Below are positions 1 through 11,303 of a stretch of DNA of 64,000 nucleotides, one piece after another. The translations under genes and the position numbers were made by a program. Numbering within the stretch: position 1 is the first letter of the stretch; each line of letters starts with the position of its first letter. This DNA is from Cylindrodendrum hubeiense (Eukaryota; Ascomycota; Sordariomycetes; Hypocreales; Nectriaceae): the NCBI GenBank assembly GCA_014621425.1, contig JAANBB010000064.1, positions 1 to 64,000 of the forward strand. The letters are read 5' to 3'. The notes under the pieces are model-generated. The model did not search any database and was not told where the DNA came from. It saw nothing but the letters and a program-made list of their open reading frames with translations.

Positions 1-903
1 CAGCGGGCGCGAGTATGCCGGGGTCGCGCCGTGCTCGAGCAGCATCCGGACGACGGCGACGCTGCCCTCGTCGGCGGCGAGGTCCAGCGCCAGCCCGGAG
101 GTGCGGTCCATGGGCGGCGTGGTGCGCTCGCCCCAGATGTGGGTTCTGTCGTCGAGGAAGCGGCCTACATCCGGGCTGGCGCCGTGGTCCAGGAGGAAGC
201 GGGTGATGGCCTCGTTGTCAAGGCAGTGAGTCAGGGCGACGCCGAACCCACCGTTATTGGCGGGGATCTGCTGGTCAGGGTGGTAGCCGTGCTGGACGCA
301 GAGCTCGAGGAGAGGGAGGGAGCGGTTACGGCACGCGGCCTGGACGACGGCGCCGTGGACCGAGGCGCCGGCCTCGTCGAGGAGATAGCGGGCGACGTCG
401 GGCTGATTCGCGTCGGCGGCGCAGGCGAGGCCATCTTGAACGCCGATCTTCTGCAGGACGTCCTTCTTGTCCTTAATCCAGGCCTTGACGTCGTCCAGGT
501 CGCCCTGTTCGCAGGCTACGAGAAAGGGCCGGACCTCGGCGATGCGGGATTCGCACGGACGGCGCAGGCCGAGCCAGAGGCTGGACCGGGGCAGCGGCGG
601 CGGCAGCGGCGGCAGCTTGAGATGGTCAAAGTAGCTCTCGAGCTCGGTGCGCAGCGGGACGCGGCGGGCCTCCTCGCGGTCCTCGTCGCGGATGGCGATC
701 TCCTCGTACTGCTCGGCGTCGGCCTGGTCCCAGTGGGCGATGCCGCGCTGCATGAGCACGCGGAGGGCCGCCTCGTCGCCCGCGGGGCGCGGCTTCACGG
801 CGGTGCGGGTGTAGGCCATCCACGCCTTGGGCGAGCGTCTCCAGAGCATGGCACCGGCGACGGGCCGCCGGTCGTGGCGCGATACGTAGCCGCCTCGCAT
901 CAT
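1..903 (-). CDS. ankyrin-repeat protein, C-terminus cut off by window edge
   Basis: The minus frame is open from an ATG-ATG pair at 903/900 to the window edge (301 codons, no stop), so the 3' end lies outside. The N-terminal ~110 residues are Arg/Glu-rich with a Pro-Leu run (about residues 101-108) and match nothing I recognise. From about residue 130 there are ankyrin-like units: motifs PFLVACEQGDLDDVKAW, VARYLLDEAGASVHGAVVQ, AITRFLLDHGASPDVG and VAVVRMLLEHGATPAYSR show the helix-turn-helix plus 'hGA(T/S)' turn of ankyrin repeats. The DNA is very GC-rich with third-position C/G bias, which also creates a long antisense frame (31-918, plus strand); the ankyrin motifs show the minus frame is real. 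Probably a scaffold or interaction protein; the specific role is unknown. Confidence 0.8.
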   Translation of the reverse strand, partial: MMRGGYVSRHDRRPVAGAMLWRRSPKAWMAYTRTAVKPRPAGDEAALRVLMQRGIAHWDQADAEQYEEIAIRDEDREEARRVPLRTELESYFDHLKLPPLPPPLPRSSLWLGLRRPCESRIAEVRPFLVACEQGDLDDVKAWIKDKKDVLQKIGVQDGLACAADANQPDVARYLLDEAGASVHGAVVQAACRNRSLPLLELCVQHGYHPDQQIPANNGGFGVALTHCLDNEAITRFLLDHGASPDVGRFLDDRTHIWGERTTPPMDRTSGLALDLAADEGSVAVVRMLLEHGATPAYSRPL

Positions 904-1393
904 GACGAAATGTGGTGATATATTTGTTGTGGTTTTTTCGGGTGCCGCTGCGGGTTCTGGATGGCGAGCGGCGCGGCCAATGAGCGGCTTTTGCCACTGG
1001 GCGCTAGGCGTGGAATGTTGGTAATCGCCTATGACCTGCATGCATGCGACCGAGACCCTGTTGCCTTGTTGCCCCGTTGCTGTGTTGCGTGCTTCCGCAG
1101 TATTGCATCCACGGTATTGCCGTAAGATATCGCCATGTCTCAGAGTTGAACCGTCCGTTGCGCGGGCTGCTCCAGGGGGGCCTCAGCGCTGCAGCCCCTG
1201 TACGGCTTTCACCAACAGGGCGTCTCCAGTGGCAGTCCCCCGCAATAGCCCCCGCCGTATAGCGGTCGCCCCCTGTAGTCGCCTCGCCTCGGGCACGCGG
1301 AAATAGACCCCAGACGCCCACAGTGGATCCACAGCAACAACAAGTCCCGAAGCAAGCAGCGAGTCTCTTCAAGCACCGTCTATGATTATACTA
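904..1393. other. intergenic, nothing recognised
   Basis: 490 bp between the 5' end of the ankyrin gene and the 3' end of the chitosanase gene. Only short overlapping frames on both strands without recognisable motifs. It should hold the ankyrin gene promoter and the chitosanase 3' UTR. Confidence 0.5.
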
Positions 1394-2425
1394 TTACATT
1401 ATCAGAGCAACCACCAAAGCGAGACCAAGCAACGCCTGTCCGCCAATCCACGCATGCGTCGTCGCAGCCATCGATCCCGTCGTGACGGGTGGCGTCGCGC
1501 AGTAGCTGGATTGCGTGCAGGTGCCGTTGGAGCCGGTCGAGGCGTTGGCGATACGCGCAATCAACTTGTCTCCCTGCGCCGTGATGCTGGCTTCAAACGC
1601 ATCGTAGTCGTCTGCCTTCCATAGCGCGCCCTTGGCACCGGGGACCGCGTCAGTGCCGGGGAAGGCAATGTACAGGACGTCGTCGCCGTCGTAGCCGTTG
1701 TTGCCGTTCATCTCCTTGCCGAAGCATGCCGTCGCAAGGGAGACGGAGGCCTCACCGACCATGGACTCGTCGCCGTCGTCACCGTTCTCGTCGCCCCAGA
1801 TGCCATAGATCTAACGTTTATGTGAGCGAAGAACCAGAAATACCGTACCTATAAACATACCAGTTTTTTTCCACACACAACCGCAATGATGCTCAAGGGC
1901 TCAATGCCGTAGTCCTGCGGGTCGAACGTCGGCCAGTTCTTCTTGGTGCCCTCATTTCCAAACACAACATACGGGTGGATGTTGGAGTCGAGATCCTTCT
2001 GACCTGTTCGGTATCCCTCGACGGTATCCTTGAACGACGTCATGGACTGCGTGTCATCAGAGCTTTCGCACCGGCCATCATCAGCGTCGCTGCCCTGAAT
2101 ACCATCGCAGTCGATGTCCATGTTCGGCAGCGAGCCATTTCTGCCCTGGATGTAGATGACGTTGTAGTCATCCACGTGGTCGCCGCAGTACGAGAACTCT
2201 ACGCCAATCATTAGCCAATGGACCGGACCGGAGAGCCGCAGCTCGACTTGTCGACTCACTGCCCGAGTCACCGTCGATGCTGTGGAAGCCACTGGCGAGC
2301 GCATCATTGCATTTGCCCTGGGCCACGACGGCGTCGTAGAAGTTCTTCACGTTGGTCGGGACCGTACGGCCTGAGACAAGGCCGATGAGCAGCGAGGCTA
2401 GCAGCGGGTTTCGAAGAGACGGCAT
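1394..2425 (-). CDS. secreted GH75 endo-chitosanase, likely GPI-anchored
   Basis: Three exons: 2260-2425, 1861-2198, 1394-1810 (introns 61 and 50 bp, GTGAGT and GTATGT donors), 306 residues. Hydrolyses beta-1,4 links in chitosan outside the cell. An N-terminal signal peptide (PLLASLLIGLVSG) is followed by family 75 landmarks: FSYCGD, MDIDCDG, FKDTV, IHPYVVFGNEG, a PLS-AVVCG segment, YGIWGDENG and GEASVSLATACFG. The catalytic Asp and Glu of the family fit D175 (in YGIWGD) and E188 (in GEAS). The Ser/Thr-rich tail ends in a hydrophobic stretch (GQALLGLALVVALIM), typical of a GPI-attachment signal, so the enzyme may stay on the wall or membrane rather than diffuse. Roles for such enzymes include wall remodelling and nutrient scavenging. 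The family call is strong; the GPI call is inference. Confidence 0.93.
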
Positions 2426-4843
2426 GGTGAGAATGCGACGCAAAATTGACACGAGTTGAAGAGGCACCGAAGCTGGAGAGACAGATGTTCGCCTCGATTC
2501 GTCGGCTGGCTTCTGGGCTGTATGCAGCGATTTGGCGACGCGATGAGACGTGGCAACGAACAGTGAAGGATGAGAGACAGTCCAGGGGTGAGGCTTGGCC
2601 GTTGCTGAGAAACCTGACAGCCTTGCGGGAGCTGAGCTCCTCGGGATCACTAAATTCCAGCAGCCGCCCTGAAGTACCCGCGCCGGACGCTGGAGCGACT
2701 GTCGCAGCTTTTTCGTATAGCTGGATGGGGCGATGTGTCGAGGGCTGAGTCCAGCCGTCAAGCCTGGGCGAAATTGCAGCCGTAGCCGCAATACGAGGGG
2801 GCGGAGCCCGTGATCGACGAGCTCGGAGCTAGACTGGATTCGGTGGCTGGGCTCGGCCGCGAGCTGGCTCTGTCATAGCGAGGCCTTCCCAGGCTGAGGT
2901 TTGACATTCGACGGCGTCACTGTTATCACAGAACCAGGCTCTGCGCCGCGTCTCATGCGTGGTAATACCAGGTCGGCTGTGATACTGGCGGCTGCCCTAT
3001 CGGCAACTTTTCGGTCCTCACCCACTGCAACCGGGTCCTCTCCACCAACTTGGCCAACCCCTGTCAGCCGGCCTGCTGGAAACATTCTTTCAGGGCTTAG
3101 TGTTGAAAAGAAGGCTCAGTCAACCCTGCGCAGCTCATCTGCTGTCTCAGTCGCCCGCCCGTGGTCCGAGGCCCAGCTCTTGAAACCCAACACCGCGATG
3201 AGCCTCAGCTGCGGGTTCCGTGGGGTTGTCCGCGGGCGATGATAACCCATTATGATGATCTTGGCAGACCAATACACGTACCTATCTCACGCCCGCTTAC
3301 ATCATCGGCCTTTCTCGCGACCGAGATGCATGTGCTCCAATCAGGCTGGCCATCCGTCGAATGAGCTGAGCACGGGTTTGGAGCCATCGAATGGTGCTCG
3401 ACCTGACTCAGATCCAGTACGGTCACTTTGTATTACCCGGCACAGGAGGCTGAGCTTCCAGCCAAACTGGACGGACTGGCCAGCAAAAGTTGCCGAAAAG
3501 GGCTTTGACACGTCACACAGACGCAACAGCGCCCGGCCCATTATTTGTTCTTGGGGGCCAGTATGAAAGCATTGGCAGTGTACATACAAATATGCATAGG
3601 CGACAACTTTGGGACCAATTACCGGCCGGTAAGCTAACGCAGGCGAGCGCGAGAGTGGCAAGACCTTGTTTCTCGGCATATCCCGCCAGAGCGTCCACCT
3701 AAACTAACGTGCATGCATCGCTCAGCCCCTTGTAGCAGTAGACCGGTGAACCTTGGTCGTAGCCTGCTTAGTTGAAAGAGGAACGACGTCCCCCGCCGCG
3801 TCCTATTTCAGATCAGAATCGCCAAGTCGCCCCACTCCTGGAGCTGCAACCTTGTAAGATGATATGATTCTGTAAGACTTCTGTTGTGCGTGGGCTGCCA
3901 ATCCCCAGTTCTTGGCACTCGGCACGGGTGGCATGATGCCAAGCTCCCAAGACGGCAGCACAAAAGCGGGAAAAGCAACGGCCTGTCATCTTACCACCGC
4001 CATCGGCTCTGGGAGGCGTTTAAGCCTTGACGCCATGCAGGGCGCCACGCGCCGCGACCAGTCGCCAAAGCCCAGCTGCCTGGGGGGCTGGCTTGGTCGG
4101 TCTGGGTTGTCTTCGCATCATTGGCGCTCGTTGCGCCAAAGTCCTAGACCTGCTGTTGCATGTACTTTGTGGGTATGATGAGTTGTGGCATGGCTCTCGA
4201 CGTTGGGTCAGCTGCCAAGTGCTGGCTTTATCGACGACTCCAAATGGCAGGAAAATCTTCTCAGATGCAGCTACGCATCGATGCTCTACAATTCTATATC
4301 ACAAATAGGCTTGTCCGCGTAAAATACTCCCAGGATCACAGGCGTAGTTTCCACAGCATCCTGTCCCCCGGGAGCCTTATCCTATCAGCCTTAAACATGC
4401 GTGGAACGGATGACGCCCCGCGGTCTACTAGTCAAGGGGCTGCAGCTAGGACCGGGTTGCAGCTGAGACAATGACATTCAGCTCAGCCAGCCAGAAACCC
4501 AAAGTGCAAAACCGTTCCACACAACAGCCCTACAGCAGCACGCTTACCAGCCCAGTCTCCCCCCAACCACAGCCACGCCACGCCACTCAGACCGCGCGCA
4601 ACCCGTGCGAGGTTGGCGATTGGCAAGCCTGTCGGCAAGCTAGCCATGAAGATGGGGAGGGATTGCCACCCGAGGCCACGGCGTTGTCCCGGCTGTAGAG
4701 TACTCAAACCGGGGAGCCGCACTTCCTCTGTCCTCTGCAGCTGATGCATCTTGCCTGCTCGTCCCGCTCGCTGCGACTCAAACTCGTATCACATTATTAG
4801 CAGACAGTGGTATTTTCCTGGAGCCCTGCTCGACTATCGCAAA
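2426..4843. other. long intergenic region, no gene supported
   Basis: 2.4 kb between divergently transcribed genes (chitosanase on minus, membrane protein on plus). Many short frames of 60-110 codons occur on both strands without domain motifs, consistent splice signals or conserved-looking composition. It contains both promoters. No repeat, tRNA-like or transposon-like structure was seen. Confidence 0.5.
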
Positions 4844-5963
4844 ATGGCTGACTCCGACTCTCTGGCGATTCAATACTTCGGCCTCGACTGCCCCGATGGC
4901 GGCGACTTCTACATATGCGAGAAGATGGACAACGAGTTCATCGGATGCTGCACCAGTAACCCCTGCGCCGACAACAGCGGTCTCTGTCCCAAAGGACACC
5001 TGCGGTCGGCCAGCTTCGACGTCGACAAATTCGACGACCTGCAAAACCAGAGCTGCGATGATTCGCGACAGTCAAGCGTCTGGTATATCTGCGAGAATAA
5101 TCGCCCGCCCTTCATGGGATGCTGCGATATAAGCCCATGCGCCGATGGGTGCCCGCGGAGCAGCCTGTTGCCCGCCATCTTGTCGCCACTCAAAGCAAAT
5201 CGGCAATCATTCCTGAACCCCGAAGCGTACGCATCAAGCAAGGCGACGAGCTCAGCGGCGAGCTCAGCGACAAGTACAGCGTCCGCTACAAGCTCGCCGG
5301 GCGATAGCGGGGGATTAAGCACTGGCGCTGTTGCGGGCATTGCTGCTGGATCAGCTGCCTTCGGCGCCTTCCTACTGGGACTCCTGATATGGAAGTGCTG
5401 GTGTATTCCGCGGCAGCGAAGGCGGGCCCGCGAGCAGTTCCAGCCCGTGGCGCCCAATATGCAGCAGAGTCGCTCTCCCGGGGCGTTTTATCCAGACCAG
5501 TCGTCTGGAGGCTACTACCAACGTACGTGTTTCCCTGATGCGACCCGTGGAACGGCAGACGTGACTTACCTATTCTATAGACGAAGCCTTTTCATCGGTA
5601 CCTAATATCGTCCCACAATACCCCAGCGGATATTCCGTAGACCACGACGGCAAGTTAATACCACACTATACGGCATCTGATCAACCGGTCGCCATGAACA
5701 CCCCCCCTAACGTCGGATCAGTCCACGGCCAAGGCTATGGCCAATCCTACACGCCCGTCCCAATGGTGCCCGTCCAGGAAGTCGCATACAACCCCCCTCA
5801 AGAGCTTAGCACAGGACAGGAACCAGGAGGATATCAGAGCCCGACCCAAACTCCCATTATGAACCAGGTCACGCCGCAAAACCAGGAAGTCATCTCGCCT
5901 CAACCGAGCGAGGGATCGGACCCGAGATACGCGAGGCAATACTCTACGAATTCTGCAATTTGA
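4844..5963 (+). CDS. single-pass membrane protein with two FxGCC Cys-rich repeats
   Basis: Two exons, 4844-5522 and 5581-5963 (58 bp intron, GTACGT...TATAG), 353 residues. ATG 4844 (context CAAAATGG) is chosen; the frame stays open upstream only to a TTG. The N-terminal half has two related modules: FYICEKMDNEFIGCCTSNPC...CP and WYICENNRPPFMGCCDISPC...CP. A Ser/Ala/Thr-rich stalk follows, then one transmembrane helix (GAVAGIAAGSAAFGAFLLG, about residues 163-185), a basic Cys/Arg stop-transfer segment and a long Pro/Gln/Tyr-rich tail. No classical signal peptide is visible, so the helix may act as a reverse signal-anchor. Similar Cys-module/stalk/helix proteins are common, unnamed ascomycete surface proteins. 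A wall sensor or receptor role is inference from topology only. Confidence 0.85.
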
Positions 5964-6828
5964 AGCTGTTGTAATATTACTCAGCCAGTGGTCTACTTGA
6001 TATCAATAGCGGTGGCGTTCTAGAAGATGTGCCGCCGATTGGCGGCAGCTGAAGGATTAATCAAAATGTTTAAAGCAGCTGTCTGGCGGGATCCATGATA
6101 GTGTGCAACATCATCCTAAACCCCGTCATACACAATGTGACTGCACCTTGAGAGTTGCGCTTGCCTTGAAAGGCGTTATACCCCTTCGATTGGAGTTCTA
6201 ATCCAAACATGCAGGTTGGAGTGGAAAACTCCAACAAACGCCAAGGGTTTGACATGGCATCATCCTTATCCAGGTATAATGTCTTCACTTATTCTCTTTG
6301 ACTCGATACTAGACACAGCTTCCTACCCCATTTGACTGTCCAAAACAACCCCGTCAAGCACTTTTGGCTCTGGCAATTATTTGCAGTTTGTTACTCACCT
6401 GCTGACTCATCTCCTCTTTAATCTAATCTTGAATGCCGTTCTTGTAATGCAGGTCTCTGGCTTGAAAAGCACAACTAATGCAGAAAGTTAGGACTCATTA
6501 ATGATGGTGCCTCGGCCGAAATGGTCGCTTATTGTGCTAACAATTCTGGTCCAACAAAACTATTAGCAGTAAGAGTTACGTCTTAACAACATAACATCAA
6601 CTACTTTCGCCATCAGTTGGGTGCATCCCAAGGGTGTAGGGTAGGGTGGTATTGGGAGTGCATCTTGTCAATTAATATTCATTATTCAAATTAAGTTTTA
6701 ATAGATTTGCTTCTCCTTCACACCTTCTGGTATTAACAGTTTCCTAACTGAGTAACACCATCTAAAATCTACAATGTGTCTAAAATATTGGTTATACTCA
6801 TACAACAAGCCCCATTACAGCACTAAAT
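5964..6828. other. intergenic between convergent genes
   Basis: AT-richer spacer between two convergent 3' ends. No coding potential or repeat recognised; it should hold both 3' UTRs. Confidence 0.5.
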
Positions 6829-8599
6829 CTAAATAATTACAGACCCGTCAGACCACTTTGAGGCTGCCCTCAAATGCTTTCCATATAAGTAAAAAGCAAA
6901 TGGGACGGGAATTAATAATGCTGCAAATCCTCCTGTAATGCTTGATCCGGGACCCACGCCAAGGTTGTTATACAGGGGACCAACAACAAGTGGCAACGCT
7001 CCGGCGAAGCAGGATCGTAGAAACGTGTTTGCTCCGATCGCCGAAGCTGCATAGGCCTGAAACGTGTCGACAAGGTAGTTGAGTGCTGCTTGAAAGATGG
7101 TGAAAAATCCCATACCCAGCATTACCAACCCGATGCATGGAGCAACCCAAGTAGTACTAGATCCAGATGTCCAGCCGATAAGGAACTGACTTCCACAGAA
7201 TAAGAAGGAACCCAGCATCATGGGTGGCAGACGCATCTCTGGAACAGCCTTATTTCCAGCTGCATAATAGGCCTTGTTGTAACGGAATTGGTTATAGATA
7301 TTGATACCACAACCAAAAGACGCACCGATGATGATCGATAGGAACGGCAAAGCAGCTGGAATCGGATCCCACCCTCGTACTTTTTGAAAGATGATAGGGA
7401 TCGCACCCAGTTGCATGTATAGAATGCCGTAGCAGAAGCTAGCATATAATGTCATGAGAAGACAGATCGGTGTGCAGAGAATCTGGATCGGGCGAACGAG
7501 AAACTTTCGTGCCAGTTGACCAAAGGTGATCTGCCACTCCTCGAATTGAGCATGGAGTGCCCAATTGCCGCTTTCTTGACGTAGTTTTTGTGCCTTCCAG
7601 ATGAGAAGCAAGGGTGGGTAGCTCTCGTCGATGAATATAGCAGCAACCAAGAGAATGGCTGATTGAATGATACCCGTGAGATACTCGGTCCATCGCCAAC
7701 CTAAAGACGGTTGTTGTGCAACTATGGTAGATATAACGGGTCCTAGGACGGTTAGCAAGTTATAAATACCGATCAAGAATAGACAAATTCATACCGAGAG
7801 CAGGGCCGCAAACAATAGCCATCGAATACCCAGCTAGGGCAACACCTCTCCAAGCTGGTGAGAATAGGTCACCCAAGACACCTCCAGTATTGGTCATAGG
7901 CGCCGAGGCAAAGAAGCCGCCCCAGAACCGCGTCAACATTATCGTCTGCAAATCCTTCGCCGTAGCTGTGGCAAAGCTGAAGCAAATGGCAACAAACATG
8001 GGTGTAAGTACTGGTATCCTACGGCCAAACACTTCGCTCAGCGGGGCCCATAGCAAAGGTCCGAGTCCAAACCCGAACAGGTATAGTGACGTGCCTAGAG
8101 TGGCTACTTGTGTCCCTACGTGGAATTCCTTGGCGATCAGTTCTGTGCCTGCCGAGTACGACGAAGAAGCCCACGTTGCTGACATGGTGATCAAGCCATA
8201 TAGGAGTGTCGTAAGGATCTTTTTGTGCGTGGGCCAGTTAATTGGTCGATATGGATCATCAGGCCCATCAAAGTCTACCAGGCAATTTTGCGCTGTGGGC
8301 ATGTTGGCCATTGGATGAGAAAATTCCGAGACCGGGCGCGATCGAATGCGCGACATGATGGTTTCGATTCGTGATGGCGCAGGCGCAAGACTCGCTGCCG
8401 GGCCTTGACATCTCGTTCTTGAAACGTGAGATCTAATCTCACGCAAACACGGACGGTGGCCATCGAGGATGTCTTCTGTTTTTTCGCTCTCAGAGGTAGA
8501 TAGTTGGGAGAGACTCGCTCCATCCTCAAGTGTGGTGCTTTCGTGGGACGTTGTGGAGTGACGAGACAACGCTCTCTCGAGGTCATTTTGGACAGCCAT
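6829..8599 (-). CDS. MFS drug:H+ antiporter (DHA1, Tpo/Flr1-like)
   Basis: Two exons, 7795-8599 and 6829-7742 (52 bp intron, GTATGA...CTAG with branch GCTAACC), 572 residues. Plasma-membrane exporter of the major facilitator superfamily. The N-terminal ~110 residues are a polar Ser/Thr-rich cytosolic region; the core then starts at NWPTHKKILTTLLYGL and shows about 12 hydrophobic segments. DHA1 landmarks are GTSLYLFGFGLGPLLWAPLSE followed by VFGRR (motif A loop after TM2) and the Pro/Gly-rich GPALGPVIS in TM5, which the splice join restores. The gene is divergent from the quinone oxidoreductase at 9591 and lies near a Zn2Cys6 regulator and a glycosyltransferase, suggesting export of a toxic or glycosylated compound. 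Substrate unknown. Confidence 0.92.
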
Positions 8600-9590
8600 G
8601 GCTTCTTTTTGATGCAGAAGTGATGAAGCTGACTGTGTTTAAGGCTGGTAATTGAAGCATCGTGGTTATTTCGTGGATAATACGCTGAAATTATATCTCA
8701 CAACGCTTGTCTTGTCGAGACGTTGGTAGAAGATGTGACGTCATTGCCTCTTTGGGTCTCAGCTACTTTCAGCACCTAGACGAGAGCCGCATCAGAACGG
8801 GATAGTGGGCCAACTCGCTTTGGCTGTATGGTATGACTTTGTTTTTTCCACCATTCGCAAAGGAACCCACTTCGTAATCGCTGTGGCTGGCTTGATATGG
8901 CTGTGGGACCAATAGATCAAAGAGTACCGGCGATATGGCATCTTTTCGGCTGACAAGACTCTGACAAATTCGCTAGCGCGGTTGATAGGACCCTGACAAA
9001 TTCCCTCGGTGCATGACAACCCTTGCCAACTTGCCGACTTGGCAATCTTCTAGAACAAACAGAGGAGCTTCGTGGGGAGGCATTAAGCTTTCGAGATGGC
9101 CGGCTTTAGTGCGGGTTTGAGGCGCCGGAATTGCGGCACCGGCATCACGGCACCAGAATCACGACCGGGGATTCCGACGCGGGCATCACGGCACCGACTA
9201 GTCTGAACTGCAGTTGTGCATGAGGTTGTGGACTAATAAAACCCGTCAAAGGCAGGGCAAGTCCACTTTTTGGTCGGAAGAGCCTCAGCATCCAGCCTGT
9301 GGGGACATACGTCACGTCTACGTCATTACATCACCAGGAGCGTATTCCAGAACGATGCGAGAAATGTCCTCACAATGGCGACATGTGGAGCGACATATCT
9401 ATGTCAGCCCATATTAATCGCAGTCTTCTAGTGGGGAGACAGAAGCAGCTTATGTGATCGCCTGGCCCTTGGCGGCCTTGATTAAAAGCTTATAATCACG
9501 ACCCGACTAGTTGAGATCTGGCAGAACGATCATCATCAATCCGTCAACACCCTACCTCAGCAGCATCCAAACTAAGACATCTGACACAAT
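8600..9590. promoter_or_regulatory. divergent promoter of MFS exporter and oxidoreductase, with 14 bp repeat
   Basis: About 1 kb between two divergent starts. At 9121-9195 there is a GC-rich patch containing the 14-mer ggcatcacggcacc twice (9141-9154 and 9182-9195) plus a further cggcacc at 9134-9140. CGG-containing direct repeats are the usual kind of site for Zn2Cys6 regulators, and one is encoded at 11304. Control of both genes by that factor is inference. The rest of the stretch shows nothing recognisable. Confidence 0.45.
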
Positions 9591-10650
9591 ATGGCTACAT
9601 ATATGAGAGCAATTGGTAAGGAAGGGTAACGTCTATCTTAAATCCAACCATACTAATGTACTCGTAGATATCCACGGCGGCAAAGGCGACAGTGATGCGC
9701 TGTTCATCAACAATGAAATCCCGAAGCCCCAGCCCGCTGAGGGTCAAGCTCTTGTTCGTGTCAAGGCATTCGGTATCAACAGAATGGATATCATCCAACG
9801 CCAGGGCTTCTACCCATTGCCCCCACAAGCACCCGCGACCCTCGGAGTCGAATTCAGCGGCATAATCGAGTCGTTTGGGTCTGGGGACCACAGCGCCTTT
9901 TCAAAGGGCGACGAGGTCATTGGCCTTGCCTATGGTGGTGCTTATGCCGAGTACATCGCCGTCAGCACGCGCATGCTCCTCCACAAGCCCTCTTCTATGG
10001 ACTGGGTTACAGGTGCGGGTATCCCAGAAACCTGGATTACCGCAACCCAAGCATTGCACCAAGTACTCGACTTTGTCAAGGGAAAGTCGATCTTATGGCA
10101 CGCGGGTGCCTCTGGAGTGTCTATTGCTGGTATCCAGCTGTCGCGTCTGGCTGGGGCTTCCAAAATATTTGCTACAGCTGGATCGAAAGAGAAATGTGAT
10201 TTCATCACCAAGGAGCTCGGTGCCACTGCCGCCTTCAACTACAAGACGCAGAACTGGTCGGAAGAAATCTTGAAGCACACAGATAATAAGGGGGTCGACT
10301 ATATCGTTGACTTCATCGGTGGAGGGTATTTCCAACAGAACATCACAGCTGCAGCCCGTGATGGGCGGATTGTCATCCTTGGTAACTTGGGAGGCGATAC
10401 AGCCCCTGAGGTGAATGTTTCGCAAATCTTATACAAGAGGCTCCGCATTGAAGGGAGTACCCTGAGGAGCCGTGACGAAGAATATCAAGGCAAGTTACGC
10501 AACAAGTTGGAGACATATCTTCCGAGTTTTGAGTCAGGGAAGCTCAAAATCCACATAGACAAGGTCTTGCCGTGGGAAAAGATTCGGGAGGCCCACAACT
10601 ACATTGAAGACTCTCAAAATCTGGGCAAGATTATCTGCACTATTCCTTAA
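9591..10650 (+). CDS. NADPH:quinone oxidoreductase, zinc-free MDR family
   Basis: Exon 1 (9591-9615) encodes MATYMRAI plus one base; a 52 bp intron (GTAAGG...CTAATGTACTCGTAG) leads to exon 2 (9668-10650); 335 residues. A medium-chain dehydrogenase/reductase of the TP53I3/quinone oxidoreductase type, reducing quinones or enones with NAD(P)H in the cytosol. Landmarks: VRVKAFGINRMDIIQRQG, PPQAPATLGVEFSG, an alanine/glycine Rossmann turn (WHAGASGVSIAGIQLSR) and VDYIVDFIGGGYF. No structural or catalytic zinc Cys cluster is visible, as expected for quinone reductases. The short first exon matters: without it the N-terminus is lost. It is divergent from the MFS exporter, which suits a detoxification role. 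Confidence 0.92.
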
Positions 10651-11303
10651 TATTTAATAATCTAGTTTTGTATTTAATCAGCGTACCTATCAGCAATAAC
10701 GAGCCGAAAATTGTATACTAAACCTTTACGGCTCTGGATACAAAGGAAGAAACGTTCCTGAATAATTGCTACAAAAGGTGACTTTAAACCCTGTTAATAT
10801 GACGGAATCGTAGAAATGAAGCGGCCACCTTCCGTTTGCGTCTGGAACTGATTGACAGCCAACTTGCTTATTTACACGTGCAAGACATAAATGGATCAGA
10901 AGCCACCCAAGTCCTTTGGGCCTGAGGGTACAATCTTGTTTGTGGTGCCAGATTTCAGTCATGAGTTGGCCTCGCTTGTGTGCAGCAAGCTACGTGCATC
11001 CAACACCAAGTGCTTTAGGCGAAGATCAAGCAAAGAATAGGCCTCCCGTGTTTTGCAACCTCCTCGCCAGCTGTGCTGTGGTGCATGCTGCCTGCACTGC
11101 GACGCTTTATGCGTTAGCCTACCTGCTTGGTCAGCCCTCTAAGCTTTAAAATTAGCTCTGCCAAGCTCCGAGATCCTCGCACGTAATAATAGCCTACCGG
11201 CTGCGGGTAAACCTTAAGCAAAATCGGTAACCTGTCGGCGGTTAAGAGCCCAGTCGTGACCGAGTATAAGCAGTAAAAAACACACTCAACTTAAGCTTAT
11301 TCC
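10651..11303. other. intergenic upstream of Zn2Cys6 regulator
   Basis: Holds the oxidoreductase 3' UTR and the regulator's promoter. No further gene or repeat recognised. Confidence 0.5.

Noticed and set aside
31..918. Plus-strand 295-codon open frame
   Set aside because: Antisense shadow of the GC-rich ankyrin gene; the minus frame carries clear ankyrin motifs and this one has none.
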